Shown here: positions 1 through 8,594 of the stretch, in pieces
Layout of the letters: each line of letters begins with the position of its first letter
Position numbering within the stretch: the stretch's first letter is position 1
Assembly: GCA_965262055.1 (NCBI GenBank)
Contig: CBDHEI010000002.1
Coordinates: 1,054,001 to 1,118,000, forward strand
DNA length: 64,000 nt
Reading direction: 5' to 3'
Source: G958296245 sp965262055
GTDB taxonomy: Bacteria; Chloroflexota; Dehalococcoidia; Lucifugimonadales; G958296245
Made by a program: the position numbers and the translations under genes
The notes under the pieces: generated by a model
Told to the model about the DNA's origin: nothing
Seen by the model: only the letters and a program-made list of their open reading frames with translations
The model's database searches: none

Positions 1-1136
1 ACGAGGCGGGCGAGGAGTCCAGTCGGGAAGCTCACAGAGCGTTCATACCTTCACCCAACGAAGCGCTGGGGGGTCTGCATAAGGTGAACGCCGATATGGT
101 GAGCTTCGTACAGAGCCGTTCGCCCTGCGCTCAAGCCACGTTGGACATGGACGCCACGCTGGTGGAGACGCACAAGCAGCAGGCGCTCTACAGCTACAAG
201 AAGTACAAGGCGTATCAGCCTCTGACGACCTACTGGGCCGAGGCTGAGTTGATAGTGCATTCGGAGTTTCGGGACGGCAACGTACCTGCTGGCTATCAGC
301 AACTGCGAGTGTTGACCGAAGCGTTGGAGCATCTGCCTTGTGCGGTGGACAAGGTGATGCTGCGGTCGGACGCGGCTGGGTATCAGCACGAGTTGCTGCG
401 GTACTGCGCCGAGGGCAGAGACGAGCGCTTCGGAGTGATCGAGTTTGCGGTAGGGCTCAACGTGACGCCGGAGTTCAGGCGCGCGGTGTCCGAGGTTGCC
501 GAACAAGACTGGCATGCCCCGCACCGCAGACTGGGCGCCACTTGGGTCGAGACAGGTCAACAGTGGGCGGAGGTGAACTTCGTACCAGACTGGATAGCCT
601 ACAGCAAGAAGAACCCTGAATACCGGTTCATCGCTATCAGGGAGCCGCTGAGCGAACAGCCTCTGCCGGGAATGGAACTGCAGCTGGAGCTACCCTTCCC
701 CGTGATGAGGCTGGCCGGCGGAGCCTGGCACAAGGTCTCCGGGTTGGTGACCAACCGAGACCTTCCGGGAGATGAGACGATCCGGTGGTACAGGCAGAGA
801 TGCGGTAAAGGCGAGCAGGTCCACAGCGTCCTGAAGAGTGACCTGGCTGCGGGCAGGCTCCCGTCGGGGCTGTTCGGAGCCAACGCCGCATGGTGGGCCA
901 TAGCGGTGCTGGCCTTCAACCTGAGCTCTGCGATGAAGCGGCTGGTGTTGGGAGGACAGTGGGTGAGCAAGCGTCTCAAGGCAGTGCGCTTCGCCCTGAT
1001 CGCCCTTCCGGGCCGGGTGATGCGACACGCCAGGAAGCTGATCATCCGTCTGGCGCGGGGCCATCCCTCATACGAGTTGTTGATCAGGGCACGTCAGAGG
1101 ATATTGGCGCTGTCCGCCGAGCCGTACCAACCATAA
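1..1136 (+). CDS. IS1380-family-like transposase, C-terminal part
   Basis: This is the 3' 377 codons or so of a DDE transposase whose complete copy is at 21181-22710 (509 aa). The reading phase, deduced from that copy, puts the first whole codon at position 3. Visible catalytic features are the Asp in LDMDATLVETHK, the Asp in MLRSDAAGYQ, and the Glu in RCGKGEQVHSVLKSD, matching the DDE layout of IS4/IS1380-type enzymes. The conserved C-terminal stretch FGANAAWWAIAVLAFNL is present. Within the visible part no frameshift or stop is seen, so the element may encode active enzyme if its 5' part is intact. It differs from the second copy at only a few residues (for example V/A after MKRL). Confidence 0.92.
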   Translation, partial: EAGEESSREAHRAFIPSPNEALGGLHKVNADMVSFVQSRSPCAQATLDMDATLVETHKQQALYSYKKYKAYQPLTTYWAEAELIVHSEFRDGNVPAGYQQLRVLTEALEHLPCAVDKVMLRSDAAGYQHELLRYCAEGRDERFGVIEFAVGLNVTPEFRRAVSEVAEQDWHAPHRRLGATWVETGQQWAEVNFVPDWIAYSKKNPEYRFIAIREPLSEQPLPGMELQLELPFPVMRLAGGAWHKVSGLVTNRDLPGDETIRWYRQRCGKGEQVHSVLKSDLAAGRLPSGLFGANAAWWAIAVLAFNLSSAMKRLVLGGQWVSKRLKAVRFALIALPGRVMRHARKLIIRLARGHPSYELLIRARQRILALSAEPYQP

Positions 1137-1373
1137 GCGGTCCTGTCTGTGCATCGGTTGAAGGCGACTCAGCAAGGTCGCCCAGGCTGCGCCATGCCTT
1201 CTTCGGCCTGAGGACAGCCATAATCGGTGCGGCTACGCTGCCCATACCCTCAAAGTCTTCGGCCAAGGTCCTACCTACGGCCCGATCCGACCATATGGAA
1301 CCACCGAATCGATACTCAACACGGGCGTAAATCCACGAAGGCCACACCAACTATGTTAGGTGGGGAATCTGGG
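1..1373 (+). mobile_element. IS1380-family-like insertion sequence, copy 1 (left part outside window)
   Basis: Nearly identical to 21575-22948, with one missing A near 1350 and scattered substitutions. The right terminal repeat GGTGGGGAATCTGGG lies at 1359-1373. The left end is outside the window, so its target duplication cannot be checked. The terminal sequence (CC.AGATTC read inward) resembles the ends of IS1380/ISEcp1-type elements. A second, imperfect end (GGTGGGGAATC) lies just beyond, at about 1386-1396. Confidence 0.9.
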
Positions 1374-1412
1374 TTTCCTAACCAGGGTGGGGAATCCTGT
1401 ATCCTTTTACAC

Positions 1413-4400
1413 ATGCCTTCCTACCCGCACATAGAGCGCTACCGCACCGAGCTGGACCGGCTCCTGGAGTACGGCGGCTCCGACAGCGAGCTGAACATCC
1501 GGCCCGCCTTCCAGAACTGCCTGTCCGCCTACTGCGGCGACCACAAAGAGGGGCTGGCGCTCGTGCCAGAGCTGCCCGTGCCCTCCGGCGTCGTGCCCGA
1601 CGGCACGGTGAAAGACGCGTTGCGCATGGCCCGCGGCTACTGGGAGGCAAAGGACCCCCACGACGACCTCGACGCCGAGATCACACGCAAGTTCGACCGC
1701 GGCTACCCGCGCGACAACATCATCTTCGAGGACTCCCGGACCGCCGTCCTGATCCAGAACCGCGAGGAGGCGATGCGGGCCGACATGTCCCGCCCCGGCG
1801 ACCTCCATCGCCTCATACGCAGCTTCCTCGACTACGAGCTGCCGCAGATCGAGGAGTTCAGGCAGGCGCAGAAGCAGTTCAAGGCCGACCTGCCAGCCGT
1901 GTTGGAAAACCTGCGCGGCGCCGTCGAGGAGGCCGAGGCCGAGAATGCGGACTACATGGCCGCCGCCGCCGGCTTCCTGGAGCTGTGCAGACAGTCGATA
2001 AGCCCCGAGGTGACTGCCGCCGACGTGCGCGAGATGCTGCTCCAGCACATCCTGACGAAGGACATATTCCTGCGCGTCTTCGCCGAGGACCAGTTCCACC
2101 GCGAGAACGACATCGCCCAGCGGCTGGACACCCTGGAGCAGACCTTCTTCACCGGCGACGTGCGGCGACAGGCGATAGACCGGCTCCGCGCCTACTACGG
2201 GGCTATCGGGAGGGCCGCCGACGACATTGCCGACTACGCCGAGAAGCAGGGCTTCCTGAAGGCCATCTACGAGGACTTCTACAAGGCCTACAATCCCGCC
2301 GCGGCGGACAGGCTGGGAGTGGTGTACACGCCCAACGAGGTGGTGGACTTCATAATCCGGGGCGCGGACCACCTGCTCCAGAAGCACTTCGGGCGGCGGC
2401 TTGCCGACGACAACGTCCAGATTCTCGACCCCGCGACCGGCACGGGCACCTTCGTCACCAGCCTCATAGACTACCTGCCCGCCGACCGGCTGGCGTACAA
2501 GTACGTCAACGAGATACACGCCAACGAGGTGGCGATACTGCCCTACTACATCGCCAACCTGAACATCGAGTACACCTACAAAGAGAGGACGGGCCGCTAC
2601 CTGGAGTTCCCAAACCTCTGCTTCGTGGACACGCTGGACAACATGGACTGGCAGGGGACGGGCGCGACGGGCGGCGCGGTCCAGCGGCAGAGCGCGTTCA
2701 ACCTGGGCGGGCTGTCCACCGAGAACCGGATGCGCGTCCAGGAGCAGAATGAGAAGACCATCAGCGTCATCATAGGCAACCCACCCTACAACGCTAACCA
2801 GAGCAATTTCAATGAATTCAACCCCAACCGCACCTACCCAGAGATAGACCGACGCATCAACGAGACCTATATCGCCGAGAGCACGGCGCAGAAGACCAAG
2901 CAGTACGACATGTACAAGCGCTTCATCCGCTGGGCGTCCGACCGGCTAGCCGACGACGGCATTATCGCGTTTGTCACCAACCGCAAGTATCTCGATGCCC
3001 GACAAGATGACGGGTTCAGGAAGATGGCGTCCAGGGAATTCAACGACATATACGTCCTCGATCTTGGCTCGGACGTGCGTCGCAACCCCAAGATTGCAGG
3101 TACGACCCACAACGTCTTTGGCATACAGACCGGCGTCGCCATCGGCTTCTTCGTGAGAAACAAGGCAGAGCTTGGGGAGTGCAACATCCATTACGCCCGA
3201 CGTGAGGACGCCGAGCTTGCGTTGGACAAATTGGCCTACCTGCGGAACGCAAGCCTTGATGGGATCGCATTCGAGGACATTGCACCCGATGAGAAGGGCA
3301 ACTGGCTCAACCAATCGAACAGTGATTTCGAAAAACTATTGTCTCTTGCGAACCGGCAGACAAAGCTAGCCAAGAGAATCGAAGATGAGCAGGCAGTGTT
3401 CGGGCTGTACTCGCTGGGTGTCATAACAGCCCGTGACGAATGGGTCTATGACTTCGACATCAACGATCTCGGTAAGAAGGTTCGCGCGTTCATCAACTCA
3501 TACGAAGAAGTCCGGGCGGAGCATGGCGGCAAGTCTGTTGACAACGCCGCCCTTGGTACGACCATAAAGTGGACGCGCGACCTTAAGCGACAATTGCGCC
3601 TGGATTCCCCAAACATCTTTGATAGACAGAATGTCCGCTGGACTCTGTTTCGCCCATTTGTTACCAGATCAATGTACTTTAGTCAGAACCTGAACGAAAT
3701 GCAGTATCAGATGCCTCGAGTATTCCCATACTCCACTGCCAAAAACAAGGTCATCTGTTTCTCAGGCATAGGCTCTGCCAAGCCATTTCAAGTATTGGCT
3801 ACGGACCGAGTATACTCGCATGATTTTCTGGAGAAGACCCAATGCCTCCCCCTCTACCGGTACACCCCCGAGGGTGAGCGCGTCAGCAACATCACCGACT
3901 GGGGCATCCGGCGCATCAACGACCACTACCGCGAGGAGTGGGGCAAGGACTTCGACAAGACCTACCCGGACGGCATCGGCGCCGAAGACATATTTGCCTA
4001 CACCTACGCCGTGCTGCACGACCCGGTGTACCGCTACGACTACGCCAACGACCTGCTGCACGAGTTCCCTCGCCTGCCGCTGTACCACGAGTTCGACATC
4101 TGGGCGCGGATGGGGCGCGAGCTGCTCGACCTTCACCTCGGCTTCGAGTCCGCAGAGCCCTACCCGCTGGAGCGCGTCGAGAAGTCTCCGCCGCAGCCAC
4201 AGCCCTCCCATATCAGGGAGACGGCCGCCACGGCCCGCTACGCCACAGCCGAGCCTCCTCCCATGGAGGGAGAGGGTGTGGGTGAAACCGTGCCGCGGCC
4301 CAGGCTGCGGGCCGACAAGGAGCGGGGCGCCATCGTGCTGGACGACCAGACCAGCCTCGCCGGCGTGCCGCCCGACGCCTGGCGTTACCGCCTGGGGAGC

Positions 4401-4706
4401 CGCTCCGCCTTGGAGTGGGTGCTGGACCAGTACAAAGAGAAGAAGCCGCGCGACCCGACCATCCGCGAGCGTTTCGACACCTACCGCTTCGCCGACCACA
4501 AGGAGCGCGTCATCGACCTGCTGATGCGGGTTTGCGCCGTGAGCGTCAAGACGATGGACATAGTGGACGGCATGGCCTACTGGGAGGACAGCTACCTGGT
4601 GGTCTACGGCGACCGCGACAAGCACGAGTGGGGGATGATGGGACTGTCACACTGGTTCAGCGAGCCCGAGGACGAGGAGTGGCTGAAGCAATGGTTGGAG
4701 ATGTAG
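1413..4706 (+). CDS. Single-chain restriction-modification enzyme (type IIG / type ISP-like): PD-(D/E)XK nuclease + N6-adenine methyltransferase + specificity domain
   Basis: A protein of 1097 aa predicted to cut and methylate DNA. The N-terminal 110 residues carry a PD-(D/E)XK-like pattern (PDG near residue 62, EAKD near 80). A helical linker leads to a gamma-class N6-adenine methyltransferase with motif I DPATGTGTF (about 338) and motif IV NPPY (about 456). The C-terminal half resembles the LlaBIII-type target-recognition region. Full type ISP enzymes of about 1600 aa also carry a helicase domain, which is absent here, so a IIG label fits better. I chose the ATG at 1413; longer frames run back into the IS. 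The right end of IS copy 1 lies 40 bp upstream, so transcription may start inside the IS. An insert near residues 925-975 looks repeat-derived. A PemK-like fragment overlaps the 3' end. Cleavage activity and target site cannot be read from sequence. Confidence 0.88.
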   Translation: MPSYPHIERYRTELDRLLEYGGSDSELNIRPAFQNCLSAYCGDHKEGLALVPELPVPSGVVPDGTVKDALRMARGYWEAKDPHDDLDAEITRKFDRGYPRDNIIFEDSRTAVLIQNREEAMRADMSRPGDLHRLIRSFLDYELPQIEEFRQAQKQFKADLPAVLENLRGAVEEAEAENADYMAAAAGFLELCRQSISPEVTAADVREMLLQHILTKDIFLRVFAEDQFHRENDIAQRLDTLEQTFFTGDVRRQAIDRLRAYYGAIGRAADDIADYAEKQGFLKAIYEDFYKAYNPAAADRLGVVYTPNEVVDFIIRGADHLLQKHFGRRLADDNVQILDPATGTGTFVTSLIDYLPADRLAYKYVNEIHANEVAILPYYIANLNIEYTYKERTGRYLEFPNLCFVDTLDNMDWQGTGATGGAVQRQSAFNLGGLSTENRMRVQEQNEKTISVIIGNPPYNANQSNFNEFNPNRTYPEIDRRINETYIAESTAQKTKQYDMYKRFIRWASDRLADDGIIAFVTNRKYLDARQDDGFRKMASREFNDIYVLDLGSDVRRNPKIAGTTHNVFGIQTGVAIGFFVRNKAELGECNIHYARREDAELALDKLAYLRNASLDGIAFEDIAPDEKGNWLNQSNSDFEKLLSLANRQTKLAKRIEDEQAVFGLYSLGVITARDEWVYDFDINDLGKKVRAFINSYEEVRAEHGGKSVDNAALGTTIKWTRDLKRQLRLDSPNIFDRQNVRWTLFRPFVTRSMYFSQNLNEMQYQMPRVFPYSTAKNKVICFSGIGSAKPFQVLATDRVYSHDFLEKTQCLPLYRYTPEGERVSNITDWGIRRINDHYREEWGKDFDKTYPDGIGAEDIFAYTYAVLHDPVYRYDYANDLLHEFPRLPLYHEFDIWARMGRELLDLHLGFESAEPYPLERVEKSPPQPQPSHIRETAATARYATAEPPPMEGEGVGETVPRPRLRADKERGAIVLDDQTSLAGVPPDAWRYRLGSRSALEWVLDQYKEKKPRDPTIRERFDTYRFADHKERVIDLLMRVCAVSVKTMDIVDGMAYWEDSYLVVYGDRDKHEWGMMGLSHWFSEPEDEEWLKQWLEM

Positions 4707-4855
4707 TCCTGACGCCGTTCCCGTTCACCGACCTGTCCCAGACCAAGATTCGGCCCGCCGTGGTCCTCGCGGGCGTGGGAATGCAGGACTGGGTTCTCTG
4801 CGAGATTACCAGCAGCTCGCAGCTGGGTAGTGGGTCAGTTTGGTGGGTTTATTGA
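4691..4855 (+). pseudogene. PemK/MazF-family toxin, N-terminal fragment
   Basis: The ATG at 4691 overlaps the end of the restriction-modification gene in another frame. The protein begins MVGDVVLTPFPFTDLSQTK, then has IRPAVVLAG, the typical N-terminal strands of PemK/MazF-like endoribonucleases (about 110 aa when whole). After about 44 residues (CEITSSSQ) the similarity stops and a short unrelated tail reaches the stop at 4855. The break coincides with the 14-bp repeat GGTAGTGGGTCAGT at 4826-4839, so the gene was probably cut by insertion or rearrangement there. No antitoxin gene is visible. The fragment lacks the C-terminal half of the fold and is unlikely to be active. Confidence 0.75.
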
Positions 4856-5129
4856 GACTCAGATATGACGCCCCGTTCGGCCTCCGTTGACATGGATGTT
4901 CTGGCCCGTCCATCATTTACTCCAACCTTCGGAGGAACATCAACTGGAGCAGGCCCACAGGGGGCTTCGACAACTGAGCCAGCATCAGGAGTGGGGACGC
5001 CAGACTGAGTCGGCCTCCAGCGCTGACCACTGACGAAAAGGCAACCTAATGTTCGCTTGCGAGTGGAGAACTCCTCCGGTAAACTCCCGTCCATGCACCG
5101 AGTTGGATGTAGCTAACAGGAGGTGGTTG

Positions 5130-5402
5130 ATGACTGAAGGACTCCATGAGCCACACATACTTGCCGAGATCAACAAGAATCAGGAAGCATTCGATAAGGT
5201 CAGAGAGGCGATGGAAGGCGGGCATTGGAGCAAGACCGTCCTTATGCATGACGGCGCTGTTGTTGCCATCTACAACGACCATGGGGATGCCTACACGATT
5301 GGCTGCGAGAAGTTTGGCTTGGGCAAGTTCAGCCTGCATCTGGTGGGACAGCAGCCTGTGGACCTCGGGTTCCATACTATATCTCTGATCGCAGCAGATT
5401 AG
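5130..5402 (+). CDS. Small protein, DUF5678-like, paired with a retropepsin-like gene
   Basis: Ninety residues from the ATG at 5130, preceded by a good ribosome binding site (ACAGGAGG at 5116-5123); the frame stays open upstream but without a comparable site. The core (WSKTVLMHDGAVVAIYNDHGDAY) recalls the short DUF5678-type proteins often found just before bacterial retropepsin-like genes. This assignment is from memory of the pattern and is tentative. The stop lies 2 bp before the next gene, so the two are almost certainly co-transcribed. There is no signal peptide or membrane segment. Function unknown. Confidence 0.65.
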   Translation: MTEGLHEPHILAEINKNQEAFDKVREAMEGGHWSKTVLMHDGAVVAIYNDHGDAYTIGCEKFGLGKFSLHLVGQQPVDLGFHTISLIAAD

Positions 5403-5404
5403 CT

Positions 5405-5824
5405 ATGCCGACGTTCGAGCAAGCAATTGTCAACAACCAGATCATCATTACCGTCTCACTGTCAGTCGTGGCGAGCGAGAAGCGTCATTCCTTCAAGGCG
5501 CTCTTGGACACTGGGGCGCAGATAACGGCCATATCCCCCAGAGCAATAAAGACGGTTGGGCTTGTACCGATAGGGTCGGCCGCGCTGACAGTGGCCAGTG
5601 GTCACACCGTGCCCACGCTTCAGTACCATGCCTGGGTGGATATCCCCATCCAGTATTCCACGGCTGTCGCCAGCGGCTCTCCGCAGAACTTTTTCATGGG
5701 CAAGCAGTTACCTGTAGCAGGACTCACTTACGATCCGGCCGGCTACGACGTGCTCCTAGGAATGGACCTACTCAGCATATTCCATATCACGGTCTACGGC
5801 AATAGGATCATACTGAGTAACTGA
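5405..5824 (+). CDS. Retropepsin-like aspartyl protease domain protein
   Basis: The 139-aa protein contains ALLDTGAQITAIS near residues 35-47, the Asp-Thr-Gly active-site loop of retroviral-type aspartyl proteases, and YDVLLGMDLLSIFHI near 116, matching the conserved second half (LLGxDxL) of these domains. Such single-domain proteases work as homodimers, each chain giving one Asp. No signal peptide is visible, so a cytoplasmic site is likely. It follows the 90-aa gene by 2 bp in a repeat-bounded segment. Substrates of bacterial soluble members are mostly unknown, so none is proposed. Confidence 0.8.
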   Translation: MPTFEQAIVNNQIIITVSLSVVASEKRHSFKALLDTGAQITAISPRAIKTVGLVPIGSAALTVASGHTVPTLQYHAWVDIPIQYSTAVASGSPQNFFMGKQLPVAGLTYDPAGYDVLLGMDLLSIFHITVYGNRIILSN

Positions 5825-5871
5825 ACCTGCTCCGGGCACCCCGCAGCCCCACCTCCCTTGCTCCGGCGGAC

Positions 5872-6588
5872 TTGCCGTTATTGATACTGACCCACTACCG
5901 AGAAGGCCAGGTGCTGGACTTTGCCAGCGGGTACAGCGTGCACTTCGGCGTCGTGGTTCCTCCCCCTTTCGTCGACGTTGTGCTCTGCGTGCCGACCAGC
6001 ACGGGCGAGATGGCGCGCAAGCGGTACACGGAGGGCAAGGGGACGTTCGGACATTTCGGCGTCCACCAGGACCATTCCGGGAATGCCCGGGAGGTCGCCC
6101 TGGCCCTCGCCAAGGGTATGGGCTTTCTCCGGTTCGGTTGTGCGGAGGCCTCTTTCGGCGAAGAGGTTGCCATCAATCTCTTTGCCGAAACGGCAAGACT
6201 TGGAGCGATTGTGAAGTACCTGCTCACCGCCTACGAGGTACTGGTCGAGGCGGGGTTCTCGGCAGAGGCGGCCTATAGCGAGACCTTCTACGAGCTCCAG
6301 TTCATGGTAGAGGAGATCAGTCGTACCCGGCTGGGCGATACGATGGGGTCCCCCACATCCAACTACCTGATGCTCAGCAAGTCGGGAGAAGTCATCAACG
6401 AAGATGTCCGGGACGGGATGCGCCAAATGCTCAAGCGTGTCCAGAGTGGAGAGTTCGTACGCGAATGGAACCTGGAGCGTTTGGCAGGCTTGCCCGTGTT
6501 CAATCAGCTCAAGCGTGAGAGGAGGGAGCACGAGATCAGGGAGGTGGAGGCCCTCTTCCTGGAGAGGAAGAAGGCCTCGGGTTGGTGA
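5872..6588 (+). pseudogene. Ketol-acid reductoisomerase (KARI) homologue lacking the NADPH-binding domain
   Basis: The frame aligns by eye with the C-terminal part of KARI: YSVHFGVVVPPPFVDVVLCVP, then EGKGTFGHFGVHQDHSG and VLVEAGFSAEAAYSETFYEL correspond to well-known KARI blocks. The first hundred or so residues (the Rossmann domain with its glycine-rich loop) are missing; the open frame starts at a weak TTG inside the 14-bp inverted repeat. The metal-binding block normally reading DLFGEQ is INLFAE here, so one Mg-ligand Asp is Asn, and the usual SNTAEYGD block is SPTSNYLML. It therefore cannot be a working branched-chain amino acid enzyme and may come from a diverged paralogue. Confidence 0.7.
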
Positions 6589-6619
6589 TGGTCCCACCGC
6601 TGACCCAGAGGGACGCGAC

Positions 6620-7469
6620 GTGATCGACATTCACAGCCATATCTGGGAGGACTCCCATTTGGAGCGAGGCGGCCAAGCAGGAGTACAGGGCTGCGTACGG
6701 CGAGTCGGCCCAATTCCACTGCCCGCCGGAGGAACACTGGGAGCAGGTTGCCGGAAAGGTGGAGAAGGCCGCCGTCTTCGCCATGATGATGCGGCACACC
6801 GGCCTCGTGGTCCCCAACGAGTACGTCCACGCCTACGTCAGCCGGCACCCGGACAGGCTGGTGGGGGTGGCAAGTGTGGACCCAACGGCGCCGCACTCCC
6901 CGGAGGTCCTGGAGCACGCCGTTACAGAGCTGGACTTCCGCGCCGTCAAGCTGAGCGGGGCCTATCAGAACTTCAACCCGGCTGAGCCACGACACGACGC
7001 CCTCTACGCCAAGGCCCAGGAGCTCGGCATCCCCATCTTTTGGCACGTCAGCACCACGTTCTTTGCCATCTCGCCGCTCCGCTGGTCGAAGCCCGGGCTG
7101 CTCGACCAGGTGGCACAGCGCTTTCCGGACCTGCGCATGGTGATATGCCACCTTGGCCATCCATGGATTACCGACGCGGTCATGGTGATGCGCAAACACC
7201 GTAACGTGTACGGGGACATATCGGGCTTTGGCTTCCGCCGCTGGCGCTTCTACCAAGCCCTGGCGACCGCGGTGGAGTACGACGTGGGCCACAAGCTCCT
7301 GTTTGGCTCCGACTACCCAATCTGTACCCTCGAGGCGAGCATTGGGTATCTGCGCGACGCGGCGGAGATGGCAAAGAGGGCCGGTCTGCCCGAGATACCG
7401 GAAAGTACGGTCGAGGACCTGCTCCAGCGAGACTCCCTCAAGATCCTAGGGATGGACTGTTCCAACTGA
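6620..7469 (+). pseudogene. Amidohydrolase family 2 (TIM-barrel metal hydrolase), frameshifted near the N-terminus
   Basis: The start GTG at 6620 gives VIDIHSHIW, with the His-x-His metal motif of amidohydrolases. Around 6655-6662 (a T-run before GGAGC) the frame changes; the rest continues from about 6660 as SEAAKQEYRAAYGES and on to the 236-residue frame ending at 7469. Later blocks fit the family: PIFWHVSTTF with a metal-site His, MVICHLGHPW, and LLFGSDYPICT with the catalytic Asp. Members (ACMSD-like) hydrolyse or decarboxylate small cyclic or aromatic acids. It follows the KARI remnant by 31 bp and precedes an M19-like gene. A single-base sequencing error would give the same picture, so loss of function is not certain. 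Confidence 0.75.
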
Positions 7470-7546
7470 GATCGGGCCCATATCAGCTTACCCGCCCCGC
7501 CCTTGTGCGTGGCGCGGGACGCCGGTCTTTGGTAACGTAGATTCGA

Positions 7547-8566
7547 ATGGAGGGGACTGAATTGACAGCTCGGGACAACGCCAGGCAGGCATACGACGAG
7601 GCCGTCGTGATCGACGGGCTCAACGTGAGCTTGTGGGACAGCGACGCAGTCTACCGCAGCCTCCAGGCCGGCGGGATCACGGCCATAAACGCGACCATCG
7701 CCGTCTGGGAGGGGTTCCAGGAGACGATGGACAACATCTCGCGCTGGCCGTCGAGGTTCGAGCGCCACGCCGACACGGTGATGCAGGGCCGCTCGGTGGA
7801 GGACATCCTGCGTGCCAAGCGGGACGGGCGGACGGCGGTGGTCTTCGGCTGGCAGAACGCCTCGCCGATAGAGAACGACCTGGACAGGCTGGCCCTCTTC
7901 TACGAGCTGGGCGTCCGGGTGGTGCAGGTGACCTACAACGAGCGCAACCTGCTCGGCAACGGCTGCTACGAGCGTGTCGACGACGGGCTGACCAGCTTCG
8001 GCCTGGACGCGGTGCGGCTGATGAACGAGCTAGGCATCCTGATCGACCTGTCCCACGTCGGCGACCGCACCACGCTGGAGACGATAGAGCACTCCCAGAA
8101 GCCGGTGGCGTTCACCCATGCGAACGCCCGGAGCTTCATGGGCCACGTCCGCAACAAGCCGGACGACGCGCTGCGGCTGCTGGCCGAGAGGGGCGGTGTG
8201 GTGGGCGCCAACGCCTTCCCGACCTTCCTGCCGAAGCTGTACGAGTCGACGCTGTCCGACTACGCCGACGCCATAGACGACCTCGTGGATCGGGTCGGCA
8301 TCGACCACGTGGGCATAGGCACCGACTTCTGCCAGGACCAGCCCGGCTCCTTCTTCGACTGGCTGTTCAGCCAGTACGGCGCGAGGCCCAGGGAGCGGCC
8401 TATCGCCATACCCGACCCGCACTACCACCCCCTGGGCTTCGAGACCCCGGAAGAGATGCCCGCTCTGGCAGCCGAGCTGTCATCGCGGGGCTACTCGACG
8501 GACGACGTTAGCGCCGTGCTCGGGGGCAACTTCCTGCGCCTCTTCACTGAGGTCTGGCAGGACTAG
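7547..8566 (+). CDS. Membrane dipeptidase-like protein (peptidase M19 fold), paralogue 1, altered metal site
   Basis: A 339-aa TIM-barrel protein of the renal dipeptidase family. Preserved blocks are GVRVVQVTYNERNLLGNGCYE, LIDLSHVGDRTTLE (metal His), VAFTHANARSF (metal His) and IGTDFCQD (Asp). The usual N-terminal His-x-Asp ligand pair (DGHND in the family) reads DGLNV here, and the bridging Glu block reads FGWQNASPIE, so the canonical binuclear zinc centre appears incomplete. The paralogue at 34782-35798 has the same changes, which suggests a distinct subfamily with its own chemistry rather than decay. No signal peptide is seen, so it is probably cytoplasmic. The start ATG at 7547 has GAATGGAGG around it; the TTG at 7562 is an alternative. 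Confidence 0.82.
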   Translation: MEGTELTARDNARQAYDEAVVIDGLNVSLWDSDAVYRSLQAGGITAINATIAVWEGFQETMDNISRWPSRFERHADTVMQGRSVEDILRAKRDGRTAVVFGWQNASPIENDLDRLALFYELGVRVVQVTYNERNLLGNGCYERVDDGLTSFGLDAVRLMNELGILIDLSHVGDRTTLETIEHSQKPVAFTHANARSFMGHVRNKPDDALRLLAERGGVVGANAFPTFLPKLYESTLSDYADAIDDLVDRVGIDHVGIGTDFCQDQPGSFFDWLFSQYGARPRERPIAIPDPHYHPLGFETPEEMPALAAELSSRGYSTDDVSAVLGGNFLRLFTEVWQD

Positions 8567-8594
8567 CTCAAGCGCACCCTAGGAATCGCGGACC

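Larger units (their letters stand above)
4826..5899. mobile_element. Candidate small mobile cassette bounded by 14-bp inverted repeats
   Basis: GGTAGTGGGTCAGT at 4826-4839 is repeated as its exact reverse complement ACTGACCCACTACC at 5886-5899. The 1074-bp segment between them holds two small genes (5130-5402 and 5405-5824). The repeats sit exactly where a PemK-like gene loses its 3' part and a ketol-acid reductoisomerase homologue loses its 5' part. No transposase and no clear target duplication are seen. The segment 4856-5129 has no convincing gene. The cassette interpretation is an inference; deletion remnants of a larger IS would look similar. Confidence 0.4.
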
